From positions 1 to 51,681 of the forward strand of contig CALYAB010000004.1 in assembly GCA_944393395.1 (NCBI GenBank): a stretch of DNA of 51,681 nucleotides, in the 5' to 3' direction. Within the stretch, counting starts at the first letter, position 1. Every line of letters begins with the position of its first letter. A program made the translations under genes and the position numbers. Shown here piece after piece: positions 1 to 7,344 of the stretch. The notes under the pieces were generated by a model, which saw nothing but the letters and a program-made list of their open reading frames with translations, did not search any database and was not told where the DNA came from. The stretch is from an uncultured Clostridia bacterium. Its GTDB lineage: Bacteria; Bacillota; Clostridia; TANB77; CAG-508.

Positions 1-31
1 CATAAAAAACTACATTTTCTTTTTTAGCCAT
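1..31 (-). CDS. rpsI: 30S ribosomal protein S9, N-terminal fragment
   Basis: Only the first ten codons lie in the window, on the minus strand, reading MAKKENVVFY from an ATG at 31. This matches the usual start of bacterial S9, which sits in the small subunit head and reaches the P-site tRNA with its C-terminal tail. A GGAGG ribosome binding site (about 41-47) lies inside the 3' end of rplM, and the ATG is one base past the rplM stop. The order rplM-rpsI and this tight spacing are those of the conserved L13-S9 operon. The rest of the gene runs off the left edge. Confidence 0.85.
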   Translation of the reverse strand, partial: MAKKENVVFY

Positions 32-32
32 A

Positions 33-470
33 TTATTTTACCTCCCATACTTCTGGTTTTTGTGCTTGGTTTTCATGTTCATTACCTGCATAAACTCTTA
101 ATTTTTTAGCCATTTTTCTACCTAAAGAGTTGTGAGGTAACATTCCTTTTACAGCTAATGTCATAGCTTTTTCTGGATTTTTTTCAAGCATTATTTTTGC
201 AGGAACTTCTTTCATTCCTCCAATATATCCAGAGTGATGTCTATAAATTTTTTGATTTAATTTGTTACCTGTTAAAATAACATCTTTACAATTAAGTATA
301 ATAACATGATCACCCATATCGATATTAGGAGTGAATGTTGGTTTATGTTTTCCTCTTAATAATTTTGCAGCTTCTGTAGCAACTCTACCTAATGGTTTGT
401 TGGCTGCATCAATTATATACCATTTGCTTTCAATTTCATTTGCTTTTGCACTATATGTTGTATTATTCAT
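33..470 (-). CDS. rplM: 50S ribosomal protein L13
   Basis: A 145-residue protein of normal L13 length. It carries the family core: [16 protein letters not shown] near residues 17-32, [21 protein letters not shown] near 40-60, and the PHNSLGRKM motif near 112-120. L13 is an early assembly protein of the large subunit that binds 23S rRNA. A ribosome binding site (GGAGGG, about 482-487) precedes the ATG at 470. rpsI follows with one base between stop and start, so the two are surely cotranscribed. The 5' leader may contain an autoregulatory L13-type structure, but I could not fold one with confidence. Confidence 0.96.
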   Translation of the reverse strand: MNNTTYSAKANEIESKWYIIDAANKPLGRVATEAAKLLRGKHKPTFTPNIDMGDHVIILNCKDVILTGNKLNQKIYRHHSGYIGGMKEVPAKIMLEKNPEKAMTLAVKGMLPHNSLGRKMAKKLRVYAGNEHENQAQKPEVWEVK

Positions 471-572
471 AATGATAATACCCTCCTATTATAATAATTT
501 ATATGAAATTTAAATTTAAAACCACCGGGGATAGATTTTATATTTAAATCATATTCAAAAAATAATTTTTAC

Positions 573-621
573 ATTGATAAATCTTATAATAACTTATATA
601 AATAAAATTAGATTTATCAAT
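573..621. repeat. 12-bp inverted repeat in the rplM/spoVB divergent spacer
   Basis: ATTGATAAATCT (573-584) and AGATTTATCAAT (610-621) are exact inverted copies separated by 25 AT-rich bases. The pair lies in the 297-base spacer between the divergent rplM and spoVB-like genes. It could be an operator, a small palindromic element or part of the rplM leader. Apart from this and the promoter at 692-720 I see nothing else in the spacer. Confidence 0.4.
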
Positions 622-691
622 ATAATTGCTAAATAATTTTAATACAAAAATGCCGATTTGTCAATAATTTTGGTAAAAATTTTCAAAACTA

Positions 692-720
692 TTGAATAAT
701 TTAGTAATTAAATTTATAAT
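692..720 (+). promoter_or_regulatory. sigma-A type promoter for the spoVB-like gene
   Basis: TTGAAT (692-697), a 17-base spacer and a perfect TATAAT (715-720), placed 48 bases before the ATG at 768. The genome is AT-rich, so chance matches are common, but hexamers, spacing and position all fit. Confidence 0.6.
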
Positions 721-767
721 AATTAAGTAAAATTAATTAAGAAGAGAATAAAAATAGGAGTGGTTAG

Positions 768-2406
768 ATGACAAAAACAGCAGAGAATAAAGCTTCTAAT
801 AGAAAAAAAGAAACTTTTATGCAAGGAGTCCTAACATTAATATTTTCGCAATTGCTAATAAAAATACTTGGACTTATATATAATTTATATTTGACTAATA
901 GAGAAGGATTTGGGGACCAAGGAAATGGTATTGTTTCAGCTAGTTATCAAATTTATGCAGTTTTATTAACAATTTCTTCTACAGGTGTGCCAAATGCAAT
1001 ATCAAAATTAGTTTCAGAAAGAGTAGCAGTAGGTGATCATAAAGGAGCTTATAGAATTTTTAAAATTGCATTTGCAACTTTTGCAGTAATAGGATTAGTA
1101 GGTAGTTTAATGTTGTTTTTTGGAGCAGGGGTGATAGCTAATAAGTGGTTACAAATTCCTGATGCAGAAATGACAATGGTTGCATTATCACCAGCAGTAT
1201 TTTTTGTAGCAATTGCATCTGTAATGAGAGGATATTTTAATGGGAGACAGAATTTAAAAGTTACAGCAAGGTCTCAAACTTTAGAGCAAATATTTAAAAC
1301 GACTTTAACTATTATATTAGTAGAAATAGTAGCAATCATTTCAAAAACGTCAACAGTATGGATGGCAGGAGGAGCGACACTAGCAACTACACTTGCTACA
1401 TTTGTTGGCTTTGGATATTTATATTTATTTTATAAAACAAGAAGAAAAGAAATTGCTACTGAAATAAGGGAAACAGTAAATTATAAATATGAAAGAGTTA
1501 GAAATATTGTAAAAAAGATTTTATTAGTTTCTATACCAATTGCATTAACAGCAATCATGTCATCATTAAATAAAAATATAGATTCATTTACAGTTGTAAG
1601 AAGTTTAAAACAATTTATGAATGAAGAAATGGCAGTTTCGCAATATGGGATTTTAGGAGGAAAGGTAGATACATTAACAAGTTTACCATTATCATTTAAT
1701 GTAGCTTTTGCTACAGCATTAGTTCCTGCAATATCAGCAGCTAAAGCAATAAAAGATACTAAAGCAATAAAACAAAAATCGACTTTTACTTTATTAATGT
1801 CAATGCTAATAGGGCTTCCATGTACAGTAGGAATGTATATTTTTGCAGGACCAATTTTAAATTTATTATATCCTAATGCAAGCTCAGGAGAATTAGTATT
1901 GCAAATAAGCTCACTTACTATAATTTTTACAATATTAGATCAAACAATAAATTCTATATTACAGGGATATGGAAAATTAGCAATTCCAGCTATTGCACTA
2001 GGATGTCGGTGTTATAGTAAAATTGATTTTAAACTTAATTTTAGTTCCTATACCTTCAATAGGAGTAAATGGAGCAGCAATTGCATCAGTGGCTTGCCAT
2101 TTAGTGGCGTTTGCGATTTCAATCATAGCATTGAAAAGAACAATAAAAATAAAATTAGGCGTTAGAAGATTTCTAGTAAAACCAATATTAGCAACAATAA
2201 TTATGGGCGTTTGTTCATATTTTATATATTCATCAATTTTAGGAATAATTGCAGAAAAATTGGCTACAATAATAGCAATAGTATCAGCGATTGTTATTTA
2301 TGCATTGGCAATAGTAGCTTTGAAGATATTTACTAAACAAGAAATAAAAATGTTACCAGCTGGAAATAAAATTTGTATGGTACTAGAGAAGTTAAAAATA
2401 TATTAA
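768..2406 (+). pseudogene. SpoVB/MurJ-type lipid flippase, single frameshift
   Basis: The reading frame from ATG 768 encodes a multi-pass membrane protein of the MOP flippase superfamily, SpoVB/polysaccharide-biosynthesis branch. The motif RGYFNGRQNLKVTA is near residues 153-166. Members flip lipid-linked wall or spore-cortex precursors. At about 2004 the frame is lost: an extra T in GGATGTCGG moves the coding signal to the +1 frame. With one base removed the protein reads on as GVGVIVKLILNLILVPIP to a TAA at 2404-2406, about 545 residues, normal for the family. As written, the first frame ends at 2165 with a nonsense tail. Both halves look under selection, so this is either a very recent mutation or a sequence error. 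Confidence 0.85.
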
Positions 2407-2439
2407 TTTTTTAGAAAAAAAGAAGGATTTTATATATTT

Positions 2440-2507
2440 TTGACGAATTATAATATTGTAGTACATTTATTGCACTATGTGACAATAAAGTACATAAACA
2501 TTATACT
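2440..2507 (+). promoter_or_regulatory. Candidate promoters for the HU gene
   Basis: Two possibilities. TTGACG (2440-2445) with a 16-base spacer and TACATT (2462-2467) would give a leader of about 50 bases. GTGACA (2479-2484) with a 17-base spacer and TATACT (2502-2507) has good spacing but would start transcription almost on the ribosome binding site. The first is more plausible. Confidence 0.4.
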
Positions 2508-2524
2508 TATAGGAGGTAATTTAA

Positions 2525-2803
2525 ATGAACAAAGCTGAATTAATCGCAGCAGTAGCTGCAAAAACAGGAGACACAAAAAAAGCAGCTGAAGAAGCAGTAA
2601 ATGCATTCGTAGAAGTTGTAACAAATGCTTTAAAAGAAGGAGATAAAGTTCAATTAGTTGGATTTGGATCTTTTGAAGTAAGAAAAAGAGCAGCTAGAAA
2701 AGGTAGAAACCCACAAACTAAAGAAGAAATCAAAATACCTGCATCAAAAGCTCCAGTATTTAAAGCTGGTAAAGCATTAAAAGATTTAGTAAACAAAAAT
2801 TAA
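2525..2803 (+). CDS. hup: HU-type nucleoid DNA-binding protein
   Basis: A 92-residue HU/IHF-family protein. HU is a homodimeric nucleoid protein that bends and wraps DNA without strong sequence preference. The diagnostic [13 protein letters not shown] is at residues 46-58. RNP follows at 61-63; its proline intercalates between base pairs in characterised HU proteins. The AGGAGG at 2511-2516 fixes the start. The gene is monocistronic: its own promoter region lies upstream and a strong terminator at 2841-2873. Codon use (many GCA/GCT and AAA codons) is that of a highly expressed gene. Confidence 0.97.
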   Translation: MNKAELIAAVAAKTGDTKKAAEEAVNAFVEVVTNALKEGDKVQLVGFGSFEVRKRAARKGRNPQTKEEIKIPASKAPVFKAGKALKDLVNKN

Positions 2804-2840
2804 TTAATTTGATAAATATTATATAAATATATGAAAACAG

Positions 2841-2873
2841 AAAAATCCAACTCGATAAGAGTTGGATTTTTTG
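2841..2873 (+). terminator. Intrinsic terminator of the HU gene
   Basis: AAATCCAACTC and GAGTTGGATTT form an 11-bp stem around the loop GATAA, followed by a T-run. The T-run is also the left end of the palindromic repeat at 2867-2913. Confidence 0.9.
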
Positions 2874-2913
2874 TTGAATAGGAAAAACTTGATTTTTCCT
2901 ATTCAACAAAAAA
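2867..2913. repeat. Palindromic repeat, copy A
   Basis: Arms TTGTTGAATAGGAAAAA and TTTTTCCTATTCAACAA with a five-base loop (CTTGA), extended by T and A runs outside. The core is the reverse complement of the core at 25929-25961, and near-identical copies lie at 4961-4993 and 21482-21514. The right flank ends in A residues rather than T residues on the plus strand, so this is not itself the terminator; it is docked onto the HU terminator. Confidence 0.85.
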
Positions 2914-2953
2914 CAACGTTGCACAGAAAAATTGTTTAGCAATTTTTCGCGTC

Positions 2954-3040
2954 GACAAATCTTTACGCTTCTTTGAGAACTTAAATATATATAGTTGAAT
3001 TAGAAAAGTAGAGAAAAGTTCTCGCGAAGCGAGATTTGTC
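2954..3040. repeat. Imperfect interrupted hairpin in the HU-aspS spacer
   Basis: Three paired blocks in nested order: GACAAATC (2954-2961) with GATTTGTC (3033-3040), GCTTC (2967-2971) with GAAGC (3026-3030), and GAGAACTT (2975-2982) with AAGTTCTC (3016-3023). The left arm with its following AACTTAAATATATA resembles 24686-24723. With the palindromes on either side, the whole 350-base spacer between HU and aspS is palindromic non-coding DNA with no gene. Confidence 0.6.
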
Positions 3041-3105
3041 TTGTCTTGGGTTCCTGTTTTAGAACACCCTCTTTGTTTCTCGGTCTTCTATTTCAGGATA
3101 CCATC

Positions 3106-3143
3106 TTTGTTAAATAGGAATTCTAATTTTCCTATTTAACAAA
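3106..3143. repeat. Palindromic repeat, diverged copy C
   Basis: TTTGTTAAATAGGAA and TTTTCCTATTTAACAAA pair around a short loop just beyond the aspS stop codon. It has the same design as copy A (TTGTTGAATAGGAAAAA) but differs in several bases with partly compensated changes, so it looks like an older member of the family. It might also mark the 3' end of the aspS transcript. Confidence 0.6.
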
Positions 3144-3159
3144 AGTAATATTATTATTC

Positions 3160-4917
3160 TTATTTTTTATCAATCATAATATGAACATCTCTTAATTGTT
3201 CACGTTTTACAGCACTAGGGGCTTCCATCATTAAATCTTGGGCTCTACTATTTAGAGGGAAAGCTATAACTTCTCTAATAGTATCAGAATCAGATAGAAG
3301 CATAATCATTCTATCAAGTCCAGGTGCAATACCAGCGTGAGGTGGAGCACCGTATTGGAAAGCTCTATATAAAGCACCAAATTTATTTTTTACTTCTTCT
3401 TCTGTATATCCTGCCATAGTAAAGGCTTTAATCATAATATCAATATCATGATTTCTAACAGCTCCAGAAGAAAGTTCAACTCCATTACATACAATATCAT
3501 ATTGATATGCTAATATATCTAAAGGATTTTCATTTTCTAAAGCTTCAAGACCACCTTGTGGCATTGAAAATGGATTATGGCTAAATTGGATTTTTCCATG
3601 TTCATCAAGTTCAAACATTGGAAAATCAACAATCCAACAAAACTTAAATACATTTTTATCAATTAAATCAAGTCTTTTACCAAGTTCATCTCTTACTTGT
3701 CCGGCTAATGTTTCAACAACACCAGGAACTTCGGCAATAAAGAATAAACAATCACCAGGTTTTGAATTTGTTCTTTTACACATTTCTATTCTTGCATCAT
3801 CTGGAATAAATTTAGCAATTGGACCTTGGAAACTTCCATCATCTAAAATTCTAAGCCATGCTAACCCTTTGGCTTTTAGTTCTTTAATTGCATAATTAGT
3901 CATTCCTTCAAAAAAGCTTCTTGGTTGATCTGCAACATCATGTGTAGCAATAATTCTAACGATTTTACCTTGGAATGCACGTAAATCTACATGTTCAAAC
4001 ACATCTGTAACATCTACAATTTCCAAAGGATTTCTTAAATCAGGTTTATCAGTTCCATATTTTAACATTGCTTCTTTATAAGGAATTCTTGGAAAAGGAT
4101 ATCCTTCGATTTTTTTATCTGAGAATTTTTTAAAAGTATTATAGATTACTGGCTCTATACTATTAAAAACATCTTCTTGTGTTGCAAAACTCATTTCCAT
4201 ATCTAATTGATAAAACTCTCCAGGGGCTCTATCTGCTCTTGCGTCTTCATCTCTAAAACAAGGAGCAATTTGGAAATATTTATCAATCCCAGAAACCATT
4301 AATAATTGTTTAAACTGTTGAGGAGCTTGTGGTAAAGCATAAAATTTTCCAGGATGTAATCTACTAGGAACCAAATAATCTCTAGCACCTTCAGGAGAAG
4401 AACTAGTAAGAATTGGAGTTTGTACTTCTAAAAATCCTTGCTCAATCATTTGATTTCTTAAAAATTGAATAACATTAGCTCTTAAAATTAAATTATTTTT
4501 TAATCTATCATTTCTTAAGTCAAGAAATCTATATTGTAATCTTAAATCTTCTCTAATTTCTTGGTTTGAATTAACTTCAAAAGGAAGATTTTGAGTTCTT
4601 TTACCTAAAATTTTAATATCTTCAATACGGATTTCAACCAAACCTGTTTTTAATTTAGGGTTAATTGTTTCCTCATCACGTTTTTTTACTGTACCAAATA
4701 TTGTAACAGTAGATTCGATAGGAATATGTGAAGCAAAATCAACATCTTTGGCTTCCCCAGATGTTACTACTTGTGTTATTCCATACATATCTCTAATATC
4801 TAGGAAAACTAAACCGCCTAAATCTCTAATAGTTTGAACCCATCCACTAATTCTAACTTTTTTTCCAACGTCATCTAAAGTAATTTCATTACAGTTGTGT
4901 GTTCTGTACTCATTCAT
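3160..4917 (-). CDS. aspS: Aspartyl-tRNA synthetase
   Basis: A 585-residue bacterial-type class IIb synthetase that charges tRNA-Asp. It has the N-terminal OB-fold anticodon-binding domain (about 1-110), motif 2 around FRDEDARADRAPGEFYQLDM, the bacterial GAD insertion domain in the middle, and motif 3 near the C-terminus (GIAPGLDRMIML). Residue 33 is Leu in the RDLGG motif; the non-discriminating Pseudomonas enzyme has His there, so by that one position this enzyme looks Asp-specific. GGAGG at about 4927-4931 fixes the ATG at 4917. Expression is probably controlled by the T-box leader upstream, driven by the promoter at 5232-5260. Confidence 0.97.
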   Translation of the reverse strand: MNEYRTHNCNEITLDDVGKKVRISGWVQTIRDLGGLVFLDIRDMYGITQVVTSGEAKDVDFASHIPIESTVTIFGTVKKRDEETINPKLKTGLVEIRIEDIKILGKRTQNLPFEVNSNQEIREDLRLQYRFLDLRNDRLKNNLILRANVIQFLRNQMIEQGFLEVQTPILTSSSPEGARDYLVPSRLHPGKFYALPQAPQQFKQLLMVSGIDKYFQIAPCFRDEDARADRAPGEFYQLDMEMSFATQEDVFNSIEPVIYNTFKKFSDKKIEGYPFPRIPYKEAMLKYGTDKPDLRNPLEIVDVTDVFEHVDLRAFQGKIVRIIATHDVADQPRSFFEGMTNYAIKELKAKGLAWLRILDDGSFQGPIAKFIPDDARIEMCKRTNSKPGDCLFFIAEVPGVVETLAGQVRDELGKRLDLIDKNVFKFCWIVDFPMFELDEHGKIQFSHNPFSMPQGGLEALENENPLDILAYQYDIVCNGVELSSGAVRNHDIDIMIKAFTMAGYTEEEVKNKFGALYRAFQYGAPPHAGIAPGLDRMIMLLSDSDTIREVIAFPLNSRAQDLMMEAPSAVKREQLRDVHIMIDKK

Positions 4918-4954
4918 ATTTTACTACCTCCTATATTTAATCAGGGCACACTGT

Positions 4955-4999
4955 TTTTTGTTGAATAGGAAAAACTTGATTTTTCTTATTCAACAAAAA
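4955..4999. repeat. Palindromic repeat, copy B, in the aspS leader
   Basis: Core 4961-4993, arms TTGAATAGGAAAAA and TTTTTCTTATTCAA, differing from copy A at one base. It lies between the T-box terminator and the aspS ribosome binding site, and on the minus strand it begins in the T-run of that terminator. It would be transcribed in every read-through mRNA and add a second hairpin to the leader. Confidence 0.8.
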
Positions 5000-5225
5000 A
5001 ACGCCCTATGCAAAAATGCAGGGACGAAATTAAATCCGCGGTGCCACCCAGCTTGAAAATCAAATATAAAAAAATTTGATTTTCCACTTTATTAAAAATT
5101 GCTCCAATGTGTTTCGCAAAGTTTAGGTTGACCTTAAAGGGCTCACAGCCTATGACCCTTATTCTCTAAAAGTAACTTCTAAATGCTTTCATTGTACAAA
5201 CGCAAAAAATTATTCTAAATTATCA
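4995..5225 (-). promoter_or_regulatory. T-box riboswitch of aspS
   Basis: On the minus strand the leader contains the invariant T-box sequence GGTGGCACCGCG (5037-5048). A terminator hairpin follows: GTCCCTGCA pairs with TGCATAGGGC (5002-5026), then a T7 run. Upstream is a long stem I region ending in GGAGC. T-boxes sense uncharged tRNA through a specifier codon in stem I and an NCCA contact, and then disrupt the terminator. The stem I strand has no GAC or GAU Asp codon that I can find. AAC in GCGAAACACATTGGAGC sits where a specifier is expected, which would read tRNA-Asn. Confidence 0.9.
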
Positions 5226-5231
5226 CATAAT

Positions 5232-5260
5232 ATTTTACACAGTTTATGCAATTTTGTCAA
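5232..5260 (-). promoter_or_regulatory. Promoter of the aspS T-box transcript
   Basis: On the minus strand: TTGACA (5255-5260), a 17-base spacer, TAAAAT (5232-5237). This is a near-perfect sigma-A promoter that would start transcription near 5225, at the beginning of the T-box stem I. Confidence 0.8.
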
Positions 5261-5350
5261 GAAATATACAAAAAAATAAATATATAATAACTCGCCCTTA
5301 CAAACTTTTTTATCACTGAATAGTTACTACATATATCTTCGAGTAATAGA

Positions 5351-5370
5351 CTAAACAGGAACCTGTTTAG
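5351..5370. repeat. Short perfect hairpin
   Basis: CTAAACAGG and CCTGTTTAG separated by two bases. Just before it, ATATCTTCGAGT (about 5334-5345) matches one arm of the hairpin element at 14678-14784, so it may be the solo end of a related element. No gene lies between the aspS promoter and 5613. Confidence 0.5.
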
Positions 5371-5380
5371 TTAGTTATTT

Positions 5381-5423
5381 AAAAAAATTTTCTTAGAGTT
5401 AACTACTCTAAGAAAATTTTTTT
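5381..5423. terminator. Perfect 19-bp palindrome, bidirectional terminator-like
   Basis: AAAAAAATTTTCTTAGAGT (5381-5399) and ACTCTAAGAAAATTTTTTT (5405-5423) are exact complements around a five-base loop. The A and T runs make it terminator-like in both directions. The right half contains the left copy of the 18-bp inverted repeat described at 5397-5587. A near copy lies at 9070-9109. Confidence 0.7.
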
Positions 5424-5587
5424 CATTTTAATAATAGCAATAAAAGAGCATAAAGTCAACAAAAAATAGAGAAGTTTTATAGCTAAAATTAAATCAAAAA
5501 TTGAGATAAGTTGTAAGAAAGAAATAATCAAAAAATGCTTATATATCAATACTTTTGAAGAATTATAAATTCTTAGAGTAGTTAACT
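5397..5587. promoter_or_regulatory. Candidate invertible promoter segment
   Basis: AGTTAACTACTCTAAGAA (5397-5414) and its exact inverted copy TTCTTAGAGTAGTTAACT (5570-5587) enclose 155 bases. Inside, on the minus strand, TTGACT (5454-5459), a 17-base spacer and TATTAT (5431-5436) form a good promoter. As written it fires leftward into the terminator palindrome at 5381-5423; inverted, it would fire into the pilin-like gene at 5613. A rival rightward promoter is also present (TTGAGA 5501-5506, 16 bases, AATAAT 5523-5528), so the gene need not be silent in this orientation. Repeat length, spacing and position before a surface-protein gene match known invertible promoters. No recombinase is encoded in the window. 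Confidence 0.55.
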
Positions 5588-5612
5588 TCAAGAGAAGATA
5601 AGGAGGAAAAAA

Positions 5613-7250
5613 GTGGTAACAAAAGAAATGAAAGAAGACAAAGGAATTACATTATTAGTATTGGTTATAACAATTATTATATTACTAATTTTAGCAGGAA
5701 TAACAATAGGAGCAATAACAGGAGAAAATGGAATAATAAAAAATGCGGGACAATCAAAAGAGCAGACAGAAATAGCAAATGAAAAAGAAATTGTAGAAAA
5801 AGCAACAGTGGAAGCGATGGGAAAGAATAAATATGGAAACATAGAAGAAAAAGAATTACAAAATGCATTAAATCAGGAAACAGGAGAAGGAAAAACTGAA
5901 GCAGTAGATACAGGGGAAGAGTTTGAAGTATTATTCATAGAGAGCAATAGATATTATATAGTAGACAAAGATGGGAATGTAGGAGAAGTAAAGGATTATT
6001 ACAAAGATGAAAATCCTGGAGACATAACTATAGGAGAAAATGGAGAAACATTAGATGGAAGTGAAGAACATCCTTATGAGATAGGGTGTATAGAGGATTT
6101 AGTTGCCTTTTCCAATATGTCAAATGGAGAGGGGATTAGATTAGAAAATGGAAAACCTGTTACAATAACAAAAAAAGAAGCAAATAATTTTAGTGGTAAA
6201 TATATAGTGCTAAAAAGAGATTTGAATTTTAAATCAAAATTATCATATGCAGATAGTGAAAGAACAGATTTCGGAGATATAAATGGAAATGCAGAAGATG
6301 GAAATACTTTAATGAATGAAATGACAACAGGGACTGGATTTAGAGCAATAGGAAGTGATAGTAGTAGATTTAGTGGAATTTTTAATGGGAATTATAAAGA
6401 AATAAGTAATATATATGAAAATTTGACAAGTGGAAATTTAGGACTATTTTCAGTAGTACAAAGTACAACTATACAAAATTTATCAATTCAAGGAGAATTT
6501 ACAGTATACAACGAGAATAATAATTATACCAATAGTCCAGCTGCAGGAGTGGTAGCATTTTGTTGGGGAACTAGCAGTTTTAAAAATTGTAGTAGTAATG
6601 TAAATATAGATTCAAATGGATATGGAGCAGGAGGAATAGTAGGGAGAGCGTATAGCACTGTGGAAATAATTAACTGCAGTAATTTAGGTAAAATTGAAAA
6701 CAGTAGTGAGAGTACAGGAGAAATTGCTGGGAGAATGGAAGGAACAACAAATATTTATAATTCTTTTAATGCTGGAGAAATAAGTTCTAGTGGTCAGCAA
6801 GTTGGAGGAATTGTTGGATATTGTGTATCAAGTGTGAATTTGGAGAATGTGTATAACTGTGGAGAAATTTCGAAAAATGGTTTTCGAGGCAGAGGCGGAA
6901 TAGTAGGAGCGGTAGCAGTTATTGGAACAGTAGATATAAACAGTTCATATAATATGGGAAAAGTTATTGAAGAAAAATTAAATACATCAACATATTCTTC
7001 AGGAGCAATTTGTGGATATAGATATGATGTGTCTAAAGAAAATTTAAAAATTAACAATTCTTATTATCTAAGTAATACATGTAGTGTAGCAGTTGGAAAT
7101 GAAGACGATAGTGGATATGGTATAACAAAATTAGAAAATATGACTAATGAAGAACTAAAAAATTATTTAAATGAATATAGGGAAAAAAACAATAAAGGAG
7201 ATTGGAAAAGCTGGAAATTAGGAGAAAATGGATACCCAACTTTTGAATAA
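5613..7250 (+). CDS. Pilin-like surface protein with GLUG repeats
   Basis: A 545-residue protein that begins with a type IV prepilin-like signal. A short charged leader ends in DKG (about residues 9-11), then ITLLVLVITIIILLILAG forms one hydrophobic helix. The usual Glu at +5 of mature pilins is absent. An adjoining TGENGIIKNAGQSKEQTE-type helix follows, as in many Clostridia pseudopilins. After about residue 150 comes a repetitive beta-rich region with GGIVG motifs (GAGGIVGRA, VGGIVGYC, RGGIVGAV), typical of GLUG domains found in secreted adhesins and proteases. GTG at 5613 is the start, preceded by GGAGGAAAAAA. It is probably a cell-surface adhesin or minor pilin. No pilus assembly genes are nearby. 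Expression may be phase-variable (see 5397-5587). Confidence 0.75.
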   Translation: MVTKEMKEDKGITLLVLVITIIILLILAGITIGAITGENGIIKNAGQSKEQTEIANEKEIVEKATVEAMGKNKYGNIEEKELQNALNQETGEGKTEAVDTGEEFEVLFIESNRYYIVDKDGNVGEVKDYYKDENPGDITIGENGETLDGSEEHPYEIGCIEDLVAFSNMSNGEGIRLENGKPVTITKKEANNFSGKYIVLKRDLNFKSKLSYADSERTDFGDINGNAEDGNTLMNEMTTGTGFRAIGSDSSRFSGIFNGNYKEISNIYENLTSGNLGLFSVVQSTTIQNLSIQGEFTVYNENNNYTNSPAAGVVAFCWGTSSFKNCSSNVNIDSNGYGAGGIVGRAYSTVEIINCSNLGKIENSSESTGEIAGRMEGTTNIYNSFNAGEISSSGQQVGGIVGYCVSSVNLENVYNCGEISKNGFRGRGGIVGAVAVIGTVDINSSYNMGKVIEEKLNTSTYSSGAICGYRYDVSKENLKINNSYYLSNTCSVAVGNEDDSGYGITKLENMTNEELKNYLNEYREKNNKGDWKSWKLGENGYPTFE

Positions 7251-7344
7251 AAGAATTCTTGATATTTCTTAATTGATATAGTAAAATATAAATGTATAAA
7301 ATGAGCAATAAAATTATAATATAGAGCAAAGAGAAATTTTAAGA

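Noticed and set aside
5403-5591. 62-residue minus-strand reading frame
   Set aside because: No ribosome binding site precedes it, and it runs through the inverted repeats and the AT-rich promoter segment. Its hydrophobic look comes from A/T-rich sequence. Better explained as regulatory DNA.
5651-5720. True type IV pilin assignment
   Set aside because: The helix resembles prepilins, but the Glu at mature position 5 is missing and no pilus assembly genes are near. Kept as pilin-like only.
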